This document shows, piece by piece, positions 36,301-45,180 of a stretch of DNA of 64,000 nucleotides. The stretch's first letter is position 1; each line of letters opens with the position of its first letter. The translations under genes and the position numbers were made by a program. Where the stretch lies: contig JAHBBC010000001.1 of assembly GCA_019915015.1 (NCBI GenBank), forward strand, positions 310,001 to 374,000. Reading direction: 5' to 3'. This stretch comes from Auriscalpium vulgare. Taxonomy: Eukaryota; Basidiomycota; Agaricomycetes; Russulales; Auriscalpiaceae. Under the pieces are notes generated by a model. That model did no database searches, was not told the DNA's origin, and saw only the letters and a list, made by a program, of their open reading frames with translations.

Positions 36301-38536
36301 TATGGTTCACCTCGGGACCGCTCGCGCGGGTCGCGAATCGTCCCCAGCGTCGACCGGGAACTGAATAAGTACCTCCGCGGTCAGCATTCTCTGCTTTCAG
36401 AGACTCATGTGCAGCTTCGCTACGTGACGCATGCTTCACTAGCTTGGGAAGTGGGGTGCTCTCAGGATTAAGTCCCTTCTCAATGAGAGCGAACCGTATA
36501 TACTGATGGACACCTTTCCAGAATATCTGCACGAGCTGCTGATGTGTTACATCAGGGAACCGTGTCGCAAGCGATTCGAGATCACGCACGAAATCGCGGA
36601 CTTTGTCTTTGCCCTGTACCGACGACATAAGCTGCTCGCGCAGACGACGCTTGAAGTCCTGCGGGAAACAGTAGTCGAATAGACCCTCATAGATAAGCTG
36701 GATAGTCCATTCTTCCCGTCGCTTCGCGACATGCTTCATGAAGAACTGACTCGCTGTCCCCGACAGGAAATTCTTAATCAACTTGACCGCCAGCTGGTCA
36801 TCGAGCTCATACAGCTCGGTCCAAGTCTCAAATTCATAGCAGAATTGGTCCAACGTGTCCAGGTCTGGAGTACCTTCATACGTCGCTGGCGTCTTGACTT
36901 GTATTCCTTTCAGCGCCGTCTTCGCCTTACGCGCTCGTCGTTTGGCCTCTTTCTTGGCCTTGCGGCTCTTCTTCTTCTTTTTCCGATGGCCCTCGCTCAA
37001 GTCGCTAGAGCTCGACGAGTCCGACGATGAAGATGAAGGTGGTGGCGACGGCGGCGGTGGTGTCCTGTCCCCAGGTGCGGGACTCGAAGCTCGACTACTG
37101 TCCGACTCCGTTGGCCCGTTGTAACTGCTGTCATCAGACGAACTGTCGTCCTCCGAGACTACACTCAATTTTCGTCCGAACGTCTGCCTCGCAGGCGGTT
37201 TATGGAACCAAGTACCATCCGGCACCTGCGACTCTTCGCGGACATACTTGTTCGCCGGACGCTGGTTAAAGCGAGGCACCGAATCTTGCGGTCGCGGCGG
37301 TGTCGCCGCAGGCGCCTTCGAGAAATCGCGTATAAACGAAAGGTATTCTGGTCCGCGCTCCTGCGGATCCACTTTCTTACCCTTTCGCTTTTTAGTGCGA
37401 TACGAATCGGTACTCGTGTTAGACCTGGGCTCAGATTTCATCGACTTGGTCGCCTTGGATTTGGAACCGGCGGCGCGCGCTGCGAGGGACGGACCAGCAG
37501 GGGGTTCTTCGTCCTTCACTTCGACAATCACCGCCATCGACTGCAGCTTCGAGCGCCGTATGGCCTCCTCGAGCTGTGCTTCCTCCTCCGAGTCGCTCCA
37601 CGCCATGTCTCCCGAATCGAGCGCGGCGTCAGCGCCGCTATCGGACGCAGTGGACAGGTCTGACGCACTCAACGAGCTCAAGTCGGGCTCGACTTCCTCA
37701 ATTTTAACTTGAGTTGCAGCAGCAGGCAGTATCCAGGAACTCGGGATTGTACCCAGCGTGTCCTTGTCCAACGACAAGTCAAACCATGACTGGAAGAACT
37801 GTGAATTATCAAGGTCTTTTATATTGACAGTGTTAACCTTGTACTGTGGTACACGACGCGAGCGCCCGACGCTGACTTTAGCTCCGAAGTCGCGCTCGTA
37901 GCGCTCGACTTCCTCGACCTGCTCCGACGCATTGGTCTCGATGTCGGTGCTCTGCGCATCGGCGTCCGTCGTCGTCGTGGGCGCGGGGACATCTCCCTCG
38001 CCGCCCTTCTCGTGCGCTCCGGTGTCGCCTACCTGCGTCGGTACGATTGCGACGGGCGCGGCGCTTTGGCGTGCAGGCTGCACAGCCTCGCGCGGGGCTG
38101 ACACGGGCTTGTTCCGGCCCTGGGTGCCCGAGCCCGGCGCCGGCTTAGGTAACGCCGGGCGCCTCGTGCTGATGGGGGCAGCGCCTCGTGTAACAGCGAC
38201 GCCCGCAGCGGGCGACCCGCCGCGCAGCACACTGGCGAAGCTGCGAGTGACGCGGCCGCCGCTCTGAGTCGGCCCACGGTCGCCAACACCCCAGCGCGAT
38301 GCCAACTGGGCGGTGCCGTGCGACCGTTCCGCTCGTACGGAGGAGGCTCCAGCTGTCGACGCAGCGCGATGCGCGCGGACATGGCTGTCCTCTTTCACTC
38401 CGCCCTTCTCCTCGGCAGCGTCCTTCGCTCGCACGAGTTCCGGGTCATCCTCCAGGAGGCGCTTGCGCGTCGTCTCCGAGGGCACTGACTGTACTGACTT
38501 ACCTTTCTTCTGGGAAGCCGTAGTACGCTTCGACAT
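30269..38536 (-). CDS. Gag-Pol polyprotein of the chromodomain Ty3/gypsy element (2755 aa)
   Basis: One frame without internal stop or gag-pol shift. Order: acidic and basic low-complexity gag (1-800), CCHC knuckle CFNCKETGHEARNC (805-818), protease with LLDTGS (D1117), reverse transcriptase with YLDD (1435-1438), RNase H with TDAST (D1589), integrase HHCC region from about 1930, catalytic triad D2000, D2064, E2100 (35 residues between the last two), a GPF module (YLGPF), and a chromodomain (about 2298-2350, starting EWAVDRIIS, with V.W.......TWASYHEV). All key residues are present, so activity is possible. After the chromodomain comes an unusual tail of some 400 residues, including an RGG/GGR-rich part (about 2560-2626). 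The last 101 residues probably lie out of the ancestral frame because of a one-base change at 30571-30575. The ATG is 125 bp inside the 5' LTR end. Confidence 0.95.
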   Translation of the reverse strand: MSKRTTASQKKGKSVQSVPSETTRKRLLEDDPELVRAKDAAEEKGGVKEDSHVRAHRAASTAGASSVRAERSHGTAQLASRWGVGDRGPTQSGGRVTRSFASVLRGGSPAAGVAVTRGAAPISTRRPALPKPAPGSGTQGRNKPVSAPREAVQPARQSAAPVAIVPTQVGDTGAHEKGGEGDVPAPTTTTDADAQSTDIETNASEQVEEVERYERDFGAKVSVGRSRRVPQYKVNTVNIKDLDNSQFFQSWFDLSLDKDTLGTIPSSWILPAAATQVKIEEVEPDLSSLSASDLSTASDSGADAALDSGDMAWSDSEEEAQLEEAIRRSKLQSMAVIVEVKDEEPPAGPSLAARAAGSKSKATKSMKSEPRSNTSTDSYRTKKRKGKKVDPQERGPEYLSFIRDFSKAPAATPPRPQDSVPRFNQRPANKYVREESQVPDGTWFHKPPARQTFGRKLSVVSEDDSSSDDSSYNGPTESDSSRASSPAPGDRTPPPPSPPPSSSSSDSSSSSDLSEGHRKKKKKSRKAKKEAKRRARKAKTALKGIQVKTPATYEGTPDLDTLDQFCYEFETWTELYELDDQLAVKLIKNFLSGTASQFFMKHVAKRREEWTIQLIYEGLFDYCFPQDFKRRLREQLMSSVQGKDKVRDFVRDLESLATRFPDVTHQQLVQIFWKGVHQYIRFALIEKGLNPESTPLPKLVKHASRSEAAHESLKAENADRGGTYSVPGRRWGRFATRASGPEVNHMKPTAGRSESKPKDKPRERAPTDRREGRWRSAPRPRTENRGEQPRLSREEQNQLRAEGKCFNCKETGHEARNCPKRQTARAPRGARGVHTGSVRLADVDKLADRARGVDIAVNTVNITGYPSPEPEGPELETSSTEATARFICELFQRYYNPDEAMRAGREPHERFTALFMGDGYEVTDWLTGERVYDVMDADLAEPDTLVHKVVRRGIQDFQNWPIPVRIKAKAQKYVSDRGYPGPLFIQVLPDYRGYVVDIPETGLACLVTHKDVAAGDEESFGYLAHEQIKALCIPFDMPYERQSARARRRQRWMLYVASASNGSSARGKQTRFRSGGRESVSAIERNAARTKDLRRKLPKPVVLAVKVNGQVVRALLDTGSMADFVSTTIVDQLRLKTEVLAKPLPVQLAVHGSRSKINRSATVHFAYQDIDCQRRFDVVNLDNYDMILGTPFIFQHRVMVGLNPTRVAIGSAEPLEIEGVEVTTISSAAADIAEDAFERLRQQLYREASDLLTDTERTALPPLREINHIIPLIDEKKVYQWRPSKCPEAMQALWQRKKEAYLESGRWRTATGTNAMPMLILRKPPKADGTLRIRTVVDKRQQNANTRKLATPLPDIEAILRRVTRHKYRSLIDGKDAYEQIRVEPDHVSRTLFTTPDGTMESLVLQIGDCNGGATYQALMNHIFAPYIGVFMDVYLDDIIIYSDTAEDHMKHIRILLDVLRKNKLYLSAGKMQFFARELKILGHVIDEYGIAMDPHKVDSVANWKVPTNSNLLGSFLGAVGYLAPNCHGLRIPMGILEPLKSANRSWSWTATHQRAFDEIKQVVHAWRDHRRVALDYGADAETINLVTDASTTGAAGYVSQGNDLQTAKIVTFWSGKFNSAEQNYPVHEQELLAIVESLKRFRGILHGAKFRICTDHQALEHFMTQKNLSPRQHRWLDVLNEFEFDIGYIPGHTNVVADALSRLYSDEPAGVVRAHSEYLSDDQRDDDDDEPPPLANIYDVPIYTGQMLLAELDVALRRSSRLAAKPRDDGYYRGLKRTVAVKTVPTAPVAKRSRRKHKAAQPADTSEDVPVVLSNTDGDGVLNNQNAASGEAESDRQSQHEDPQTEANPEIHLPELIITSESGVPLLREVRGRYVEDPFFRKVAAQPEHYKDFLLEADLIFKIYRDEKRLCLPDILVGRRSAREIAISHAHSLLAHLGASKTLDYLRTEVWWPAMAKDVEDFCRSCVVCATSKSSTQQPMGRLRTLEVPRRPWQAIGVDFVGPLPQSSNRHGAFDMICVIIDHLTSMVHLVPTKQTYGAVQIAEILFDSVYKHHGLPERIISDRDSLFTSTFWQKLHSLLNVELRLSSAYHPQTDGATERANRTMTQMLRQCVAPDQKDWVSKLPAIEFAMNSARSDTTGFSPFFLNYGRMPRPMIWDLDTEYPGVRKFALKIKEAILRAHDAIIEARVRQTEQANKKRWDSPLRVGDLAYLSTKNLRLPKARARKLVPKYLGPFRITGELEKGSTYQLELPEEIRSRGVHNAFHASLLRAHVPNDDRKFPGRQWHQVIGMTEPGEWAVDRIISHSGQGTDTQFEVQWSTGDVTWASYHEVKHLVALEAYCEAMGIAHARFLPRGQPEPDVIPTVAVFTIEDAIYGRREPGYQPGDELIVKGNIKEELARLRNERLRREAYPTRNNPSTPFPMANNTAHFSNDDLALCQEYAADLLEWARSGGRAPYPGEPPRGYVDRFRAVNVYAPLPTDYPHLLNGRMYWRAGHDISDADLSRNHAAPPPNAYYGAPPPWYDNPAPHTPPFALGPSSGVQMDPASWGRLLDFKASMAGMERGGGGRYGGPHRRGNGGWRESDRRLPGGPRGGALAQRFGRRDTQPQQGAGGSFRRRGGQRGEFNAPRLDFPEFRPFLQGIIALGEAAAAASGARLTRTTQEVPERQDPPTSKSSSRVKKFSSPQPPSCRTKAPATAPTKNMMTTATTSSMTHMGPTEVSAVESSLSVQGTPFRARREGECNARAPTHLSSRR
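30311..30324 (-). promoter_or_regulatory. Polypurine tract of the chromodomain element
   Basis: On the element's sense strand GGCGGGAGGGCGAA lies flush against the 3' LTR, the position and composition expected for the plus-strand primer. Confidence 0.75.
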
Positions 38537-38660
38537 GTCTAGAATACCTGCAGGATAGAATAGTAAGAACGTTCAAAATATAGATAGCGTGTGCGGGTGA
38601 TCAGTCCGACACGGGTTTGGGGAAAAGAGAATAGAAAAAGCGAACTAAACACTCAAAAAA

Positions 38661-38958
38661 TGTGAGCCTAACGGCCTCTCGAGCTAATCTTGATGCTTGT
38701 GTGCTTGAAGATGTTCGAGAGTAGCTGTTAGAACACGGGTTGCAAGGAAGAGAGTTCAGTCAAACCAGAACAGAGTGGGGAATAGTTCGGGTTCAAGAGA
38801 GTCTAGCTAGATACAAACACGTAGCTAGCTATGTATACTACTTACTAATCTACTGATTTCCGGGTGATAACAAGTCCGCCGGGAGGCGGACACGCAACTC
38901 CTGCCGAAACGAGGAGTCAGCGGCGGGAACTGAGGTGAGTCGGCGCGCGGGCGTTACA
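38661..38958 (-). repeat. 5' LTR of the chromodomain element
   Basis: 298 bp, identical by eye to 30013-30310, followed by the target duplication TCATA. It should carry the promoter for the genomic RNA, running leftwards in window coordinates. Confidence 0.95.
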
Positions 38959-38963
38959 TCATA
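38959..38963. other. Target-site duplication TCATA (right)
   Basis: Second copy of the 5-bp duplication flanking the element. Confidence 0.9.
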
Positions 38964-38965
38964 CC

Positions 38966-39107
38966 GTCTGTTCCTTGTCGGACTCTCTGTTCATTGTCGT
39001 ACTCTCTGTTGTTGTCGTACTCTCTGTTCTTCGTCGTCCTCTCTGTTCCTTGTCGCACTCTCTGTTCCTTGTCGCACTCTCTGTTCCTTGTCGCGCTCTC
39101 TGTTCCT
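38966..39107 (+). repeat. 19-bp minisatellite, about seven units
   Basis: Tandem units of the form TCTCTGTTCCTTGTCGCAC follow the right target duplication; the later units are nearly perfect, the earlier ones vary (TTGTTGTCGTAC, TTCTTCGTCGTCC). The array starts within a few bases of the retrotransposon insertion point. Confidence 0.85.
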
Positions 39108-39319
39108 CCGAGTCGTCGCGCCGGATACCAAGTTGTACATGTAATTATGTCTGAATTTGATGCTACGTGGTCTGACATCATGTTATTCATTGTGAGGATG
39201 TCCTGAAGGCGGCATTAAAAACAAATAGTAATGGCGCACAATACGACTCTAATTGTTGGTGGCACCTACGTGCCATCGCGTAGCTTCTTCCGCGACGCGC
39301 GCGCGTGTCTCCCTTCGAT

Positions 39320-39400
39320 CGGTGCTGCGCGCGCATCCAGGTGCGCTGTCTGCGCTTTCTTCACGTCGCTCACGCTGCGCTTGCTAGTGCCAACAAATTG
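39320..39400 (+). repeat. Dispersed repeat R3, copy 2
   Basis: Matches 27447-27540 and 45421-45507 through GCTGCGCGCGCATCCAGGTG and CTTCACGTCGCTCACGCTGC. It lies about 250 bp upstream of the gene at 39646, so it could be part of a promoter region; that is inference. Confidence 0.6.
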
Positions 39401-39645
39401 ACGCAGGATTGCACGTTATAAGTACTATGTAGGCGTGTAATTTCGTGACTAGCCGGTGCACTTCGTTTGCAAGCGAAACTGGGTACACCACGGGCTTGAG
39501 GAGCGGTAGGGCCGGCCCGACTCGGACACGCCGGCCGACCGCCACGCCACATGCTCCTGTCCTCTCTTTGTCTTCGTCCACCATCTCCAACGATAACTTT
39601 GCCAACGCTAGGCGCTTTTCCACCTCTCAAAAGCTATTACAAAGC

Positions 39646-40936
39646 ATGTCCGAGTCACCATCAGCTCCGTCTGCCAGTGGGTCCTCAGCGCTCGGAACGG
39701 CCAAGCCGGCCAAGTCCATCGTGGTTCGTACAGGCAAGATTATCCTAGCCTTGATTTCTCTCATGGTCGTAACTTACAGGCATGGCCCTCCGTTAACGAT
39801 GTGCCTCGTCCAGTCATCAGCTCCCTCCTCTCCATCTACGTCGCGCTCACCCAGAACGAAACCATTCGAATGGGCTACCTGCCCATAACATTAGAAGTCC
39901 CGCGGCCTTACAACACCTCCCCAGACGACAAGCAACGACATCTCGAGACGTTCGACACGTTTCTATCTATGGGGCTTCCAACGATCGATGTGTCGGAGGA
40001 CAGGTACTGGAACAGCTACGGATCCAGCAAGCTGAGCGATAAATCTGGGCGGCCGAACGATCAGACCATCTTCATCAGAAAAAGTCTGGCCGAGCATATC
40101 TGTGCGTGATGTTGCCTCAAAGTTCTGCTGCGTTGATTGACGTCAAGTGATGATTTTAGGGGACTCGCCCGCAGTCGAGATTTTGTTTGTATGCGCGGTT
40201 CTTCACGAAGTTGGGCATGTCTACCGATGGTACTTGCATGCGGAACGCACCCCTGGGCATATATCTATGCGCAAGCCGAACCCCCCTCTAAGAGATGGGG
40301 AGCCAGGAGATGTGGTGGAATTCCACATATTCGGCGGCCGGTTGACCCCCGTAGCCAAGAGCGGCTTTGACAGCAAAAGCAAGCTGGATTGGTCAAAGCT
40401 CATACGAATGGACATCGAGAAATTTGAAGGGGAGCACTATACCATCGGTATGTCGCAGCATTCATATATTGTTGCCAGTTGAAAGACGGTTCTGTATCCC
40501 AGACAACGAGTGGATGAACACGTTCCTTAACTCACTACGGAATGAATCGTCTGCACTTCTGCCTCTCCGCACAGCTAATCGTCTTCCGGCGTCTCATCAT
40601 CGGTTTCGTCTCATCGGCAGCTGTGGGGACCTCAATAACAACGACACACCGAATGCCCATGCTGTGTCGGAGGAGTCGGATGGCGATGGGGCAGACGACG
40701 GTGGCTCGGACGACTGTGGCTCGGACGACGGTGGCTCGGACGGTGATTGGGCAGATGATAGTCCGCTCCGCTTCTGCGCCCTGCACCCTCCTTCCGACCT
40801 CCGGGACTCCCCACCCGCGGTTGTGCTAGTCGAGTCGGAAGAAGACTATCCACCCTTCCCCCCATACTCCCTGCCAGCGGCTGTGCCGGTCGACATCAAG
40901 ACGCACTCTGCATCCAGCACCCCAGACTGCGGCTGA
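39646..40936 (+). CDS. Protein with HExxH motif, putative zinc metallopeptidase-like
   Basis: Four exons: 39646-39723, 39780-40101, 40160-40447, 40503-40936, giving 373 aa. Residues 140-160 read VEILFVCAVLHEVGHVYRWY, with HEVGH at 149-153 in a hydrophobic helix, and about 28 residues later GEPGDVVEFHIFGG (180-193), whose Glu187 is a candidate third ligand. The pairing of HExxH with a GE.G..E...FGG motif matches, from memory, a group of uncharacterised Agaricomycete proteins; enzymatic activity is not shown. The C-terminus is very acidic with an 18-bp-unit repeat (GSDDGGSD, about 40693-40758). A nearer acceptor would make intron 3 only 31 bp, so the 55-bp version in the same frame was chosen. 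No signal peptide is seen. Confidence 0.65.
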
Positions 40937-41189
40937 AGGGCTCGGCTTGCGCTCGGGTTCGGCGACACCGTGAAGGTCCGCCGTTTTGTCGAGTTTTCTA
41001 CGATTCTGCTCCTCGCTTGTCAAGTGTACCCTTTCTCATTTGTACTCTGCGCGTCTTGCAACAGGACCCCCCGAGTTGATTCTGGACAACATGCGGGACA
41101 TGGCCCGCTGCGAGTCCGCAATCAGTATTTCGCTCGGGAGCATACGTGGTCACATTTGCGGAGGCGCTGTGCGCTGTGCGCTGTGCTAG

Positions 41190-41470
41190 GGTGCACATGT
41201 GCACGTTTGCTGCCACGCATTTGTTGGAATCGCACGGGACAGATTCAAGGCAGCGGTGCCTAAGTTCTTTGCGGTCGGGACTGGTCATGACTCGAGGCGG
41301 ACACATGTATTACTTACTGACTTAGACTGTATGCCAGTGTTCAGTGTTTGTTCATCTTTCCACGAATTTAAATAAACCGCGCGCAGATCTCATGGCACGC
41401 AGAAAACAAAGCCCATGCACTGTACAAAATTCTGCATAGACGATGATTCGAGAATACGTCGGACAATCTT
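41190..41470 (+). repeat. Dispersed repeat R2, unit c
   Basis: Shares GTGCCTAAGTTCTTTGCGGT and CGGGACT with unit b, then CCGCGCGCAGATCTCATGGC, ATTCTGCATAGACGATGATT and CGAGAATACGTCGGACAATC with the others. Confidence 0.55.
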
Positions 41471-41809
41471 CTCTAACACGCCGTAAAAGCCGCCATTGAA
41501 TTTCGCCGCTGCTCCGTGAGAGCCTGGTGGGCCATCCAAGTGATCAGCTCTCACACACCGGGAAATCAACAAGGGAGGACATCGTACCGTCTATTGAGCG
41601 CAGGAGAGCCCATTAGCGACATCAGAATTAGAGCTGTGGACGGCCGGACGCGATGTGGCTCGAGTACCTGTATATGCACATCAGATGATGCCGCATAAAT
41701 GGCGAGACGCACGACATAGTGGGCTTAAAAAATCAGCGTAAACCATGCGACACCAGTAGGCATGCACGCGTCTGGCATGAGCAGCGAATATGCGACAATA
41801 TGCTCAGCC

Positions 41810-42030
41810 TAGCAGAGGGAGTGGGGAAAGGGCCATGACGAGGAGCACTGGCACAGGCGCGCGCGGGCATCGATCGCGCATGGTGGGCGGAGGGAAAGAG
41901 AGATGCGGCTGGACGAGCAACGGCGTGCGCTTTATGTACCAACGCGTGTTTGGGTCGAGGAGAGCGGATAAACAGAGCGGCGGACTCGGACGCGTCGGCG
42001 CACGTGCTCGGAGTACACTGCCACTGCCAG
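41810..42030 (+). repeat. Dispersed promoter-like repeat (P unit)
   Basis: GGGAAAGGGCCATGACGAGG, GAGGGAAAGAGAGATGCGGC, GTGCGCTTTATGTACCAACG, CGTGTTTGGGTCGAGGAGAG and CGCACGTGCTCGGAGTACAC. It is the closest relative of the inverted unit at 49700-49990; the two share TACACTGCCACTGCCAGCGC. Confidence 0.65.
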
Positions 42031-42904
42031 CGCGTCGGCTTGTTACCTCAGCCTGCGTCCTCTTCTCCTCTGAGCTCATCAATCGCCAGCAAGTCCGCGC
42101 TGCAAGCTGACCGGGTCAAGCAGAATCTGAAGACGTCAACATGGCCGCGCACGCTGATCTCGAGCTCGAGCTCGAATGCTATCTGGAAAGATCACTATCA
42201 GGTGCTGAGGAGCAGGACTGCGGGCTGGAATAAAGCGTTGGGGACGGTGCGCCCAGCTCCCGTTACAGCTACGTCGCGATGATCTGAAGCGCTAGCTACT
42301 TAGCATAGGACCATTTCCCCTGCCGCCTGAGGACTGCGCGCGCGGTGGTGCGCCTGTGCGCCTCTTGGCTCTGTAGCCCCGTTGCCTGCATTCCTCGCTA
42401 CCTTTCCTTCGCCCACCCTAGCTTCCGTGATTTGCGCAGAGGCCGCAGTACGCAGCCACCCAAATGAACGCCCGAAGTTCTGATTGCCAGGCCGAGAACG
42501 GACTGCCTTTGGGCCGTAGACGATGTTTGGGCGACGTCCTGGGTCGAGTCGACCGCTCGGCATCCATTCAGGTGTGCCCCGGCGACTTCACGCCGATTAT
42601 CGACTGACCCACGCTACGCTCACTTGCCAGCAATCAAGCTGGGCTAGAACCGCGCGCGTATGAGAGAGACCGTGCCGTTGCATTCTTCGGGTGTGTCACC
42701 GAGTCCTGTTCGTCGGTCTTCCCTTGCTGAGAGACCGCGCGCAGCCCCGATGCGGACAAGCAGTTCATACACGCCATCCTCGCCCGCTTTCTTTGGATAT
42801 TTTGCGGCGCCGACGCTCACGACGTCACTCCCGAATTAAACAAACAACAGAAGCTCGTGCGGCCGCGGTTTGCGCCCGTCCATCAGAACACTTTTCGACA
42901 ATCC

Positions 42905-43310
42905 AGCACGTCCTTCAGGGTACGCAGCGGCAGCGTAAATTGTGACTTGCAGGTATACAGCTTTGGTGATGGCGTCCACATTTGCGGTCCTGCGAGGCGT
43001 GAGGCCGCGCTGGGGCGCATACATCCGGCGCGATGCGCTTGTTGAATTGGCATGTCTGTCCCCGACGTGGGACAGAGTCGTCGCGGCGATGGTCGCATTC
43101 GCTGCGACCCGGTGCGAGGGTGTGTCGAGGCGGACGCATGTAGTACTACAATAATATTGTAGGCAGTAACTGTGCTCAGATTTCCATTTCCACGTCTCGG
43201 AAACACCGCGCGCGGACCTCTGCGAGCAAAACCACCGCTCAGGACCTCGGAGGCGGGTTACTGCAGTCCGTTCACCGAGTGCTGCATACAAGATGATTCA
43301 AGAATACTCT
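42905..43310 (+). repeat. Dispersed repeat R2, unit d
   Basis: Begins GGGTACGCAGCGGCAGCG, has a GGCGCATACATCCGGCGCGA block shared with unit a (25770-25785), TGCTCAGATTTCCATTTCCA, and ends ATACAAGATGATTCAAGAAT. Confidence 0.55.
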
Positions 43311-43689
43311 GTCCGTCCCCACGCTAGACACCTTTGACCTGCCGACTCCAGATGCAAAAGCAGAAGCTCGCCTCGCTCGCCCCTCGGGTGATGTCTGGCC
43401 ACCTATCTCAATCGTCAGACAGCGCGCATATACGCACAGCGGAGTGTACCAAGAAGCGCTTCTACAACAGAGAACCGTTGTGGAAGGCGTGAGGATCTGG
43501 AGCCTGAGGGTCAGTAGAGTGCATGCCAATCCAATGTGAATTAACAGCATGCGTCATGGATTGCGGACACATGGAGTGGGCTTGCCTGGAGATGCAGGCG
43601 TGGGTCGAAGCCTCTGGCCTCGCGCCATCAAAGAAGTTGAAGCCATCAGGGGGAACGGCAGGTATGGGATAAGAGATGGAGTGAGGAAA

Positions 43690-43880
43690 AGGCCATGATG
43701 AGGACATTGAGGAGCACAGGCGCAGCGGTGGGCGGGCGCATGGTGGGTGGAGGGAGAGAGAGAGACGGCTGGTCGAGCAGCGGGCGTGCCTTATGTAGGA
43801 ACGCGTATTTGGCTGTGGGACAAACAGCGTTCGGGACGCGTCGACGCGGAGCGCGCACGTGCTGCGAGCGTTTGCCCTCT
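43690..43880 (+). repeat. Dispersed promoter-like repeat (P unit)
   Basis: AAAAGGCCATGATGAGGACA, GAGAGAGAGACGGCTGG, GCGTGCCTTATGTAGGAACG, CGTATTTGGCTGTGGGACAA, GACGCGTCGACGCGG and CGCACGTGCTGCGAGCG occur in the standard order. Confidence 0.65.
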
Positions 43881-44069
43881 GCCCAGCGCACTGAGGACTG
43901 TGTTGCACACTCCCAAGCTCAAGTATTCGCCAATATCAATGTTTTCCTACACCGTAGCGCGCCATTCCGCGCAAGACTAGCAGTACTGGAGGTACTTATA
44001 TACGGTCCGCCACATTCGCACAACATCTCCGGTCCTGACGACGCCTGATGACTCTCGATACACCGCAGG

Positions 44070-45180
44070 CCATCTCCAAAATACACCGCCCGCGCGTCGC
44101 AGATCCGCTGGCATACCGAGGACCCGCACACGCCTCAGCAAGCAACAGACACCGCGCCGATGTTTTACCAGTAGCTCGGCTGTTCAAGACCTACGATGGA
44201 GTGCCGATGGCGCGGAATGGAGAGATCAAATTGGCGTTGGGCCGCTGGCAGATCACACCAACGGTGCGCTCTCTATCCTTTCTTGCTCGTCGTCGAGTCG
44301 ACTGACGCTAGCTCCAAAAGACGGCGTCCGTGCGTCGCAGATCCGCTGGCCCCAGGACCGGCCGCCGCGCCGATATCGTACCCGTGGCAGAGCGCTCCGC
44401 CTCTTCAAGATATGATGGAAACCCGACGGCACGGAATGGACTCGGAGAGACTGTTGGGCCGGTGTAGCAGGTAATGTCAAAGGTGTGTCCGGTATTCTGC
44501 CTTGTTGAAGGTCTAGTCGACTGACCACTCGCTTGTATCTCTTCTTGGCCTACGTATCTGGCGACGCGCTCTCACAGCTTTCTCAGTGCGTCTCTACATC
44601 CCGCCCTGGCTCGGTGGCCTTGTCAGCCATCCCTCGTGTCTCCGCAATATTCGACGAGACCATCGTGACAACTTCTCGTGCACGAATTCGGACCGTAAAC
44701 CGCGGGCCAGCTGCAGGACCCCACACCATCTCCCGCGCCAGGACCCGCCTACACCTCACCTATGGACACTGCGCCGATGTGCTGCTCGCGGTAGGGCGCG
44801 TTGCCCAGCTTTCAACACCTACGATGGAGTGCTGATGGCGTGGAATGGAGAGATCAAATTGGTGTTGTGCCGCGTCGCAGCGGACGTCAACGGTGCGCTC
44901 TGTATCCCTTTTTGTTCATGCTCGAGTCGACTGACCAGTCCCTGTTTTCTTCGCACGCATCCCAGGCCAGCTCCAAAAGACAGCCAGCGCGTCGCAGATC
45001 CGCTGGCACACACACAGAGACCGCAGGCATCGACAGACACTGCGACGATGTGCTGCTTTGGTCGCAGGGCGCTCCGGCTTTTTAACACCTATGATCGAGT
45101 ACTTGGGGCACGGAACGGGAGAGATGAAATTGCTGTCGAGCCGCGGGGCAGGTGCGTCCTGTATTTTTACTTGTCGATGG
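44070..45180 (+). repeat. Tandem exon-intron-like repeat array, about four units
   Basis: Units of roughly 240-350 bp. Shared phrases are GCTCCAAAAGACGGCG (44311, 44969; diverged at 44073), GCGTCGCAGATCCGCTGGC (44096, 44333, 44990), ACCTACGATGGAGTGC then GGAATGGAGAGATCAAATTG (44198-44240, 44823-44865), and a GTGCGCTCTNTATCC ... GAGTCGACTGAC stretch resembling an intron (44257, 44895, diverged 45152). Units carry frame-breaking differences, so this is probably a decayed gene with a duplicated exon-intron module. The last unit resembles 27110-27260. Confidence 0.6.

Larger units (their letters stand above)
30013..38958 (-). mobile_element. Complete Ty3/gypsy chromodomain retrotransposon (8946 bp)
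   Basis: Two 298-bp LTRs (TGTGAGCC ... GCGTTACA on the plus strand) flank one long minus-strand gag-pol frame. The host sequence TCATA occurs directly before (30008-30012) and after (38959-38963), a 5-bp target duplication. The LTRs are identical by eye, so the insertion is recent. Domain order gag, protease, reverse transcriptase, RNase H, integrase, chromodomain places it with the chromoviruses of Ty3/gypsy. No canonical TGG-type primer binding site starts after the 5' LTR (the leader begins TTTTTTGAGTG), so priming may use an offset site or self-priming as in Tf1; this is inference. Confidence 0.95.

Noticed and set aside
38966..39107. CRISPR-like array
   Set aside because: Units are contiguous 19-bp tandem repeats without spacers, in a eukaryotic genome; a minisatellite.
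40448..40478. 31-bp third intron in the HExxH gene
   Set aside because: Shorter than plausible fungal introns; an AG 24 bp downstream gives a 55-bp intron in the same frame.
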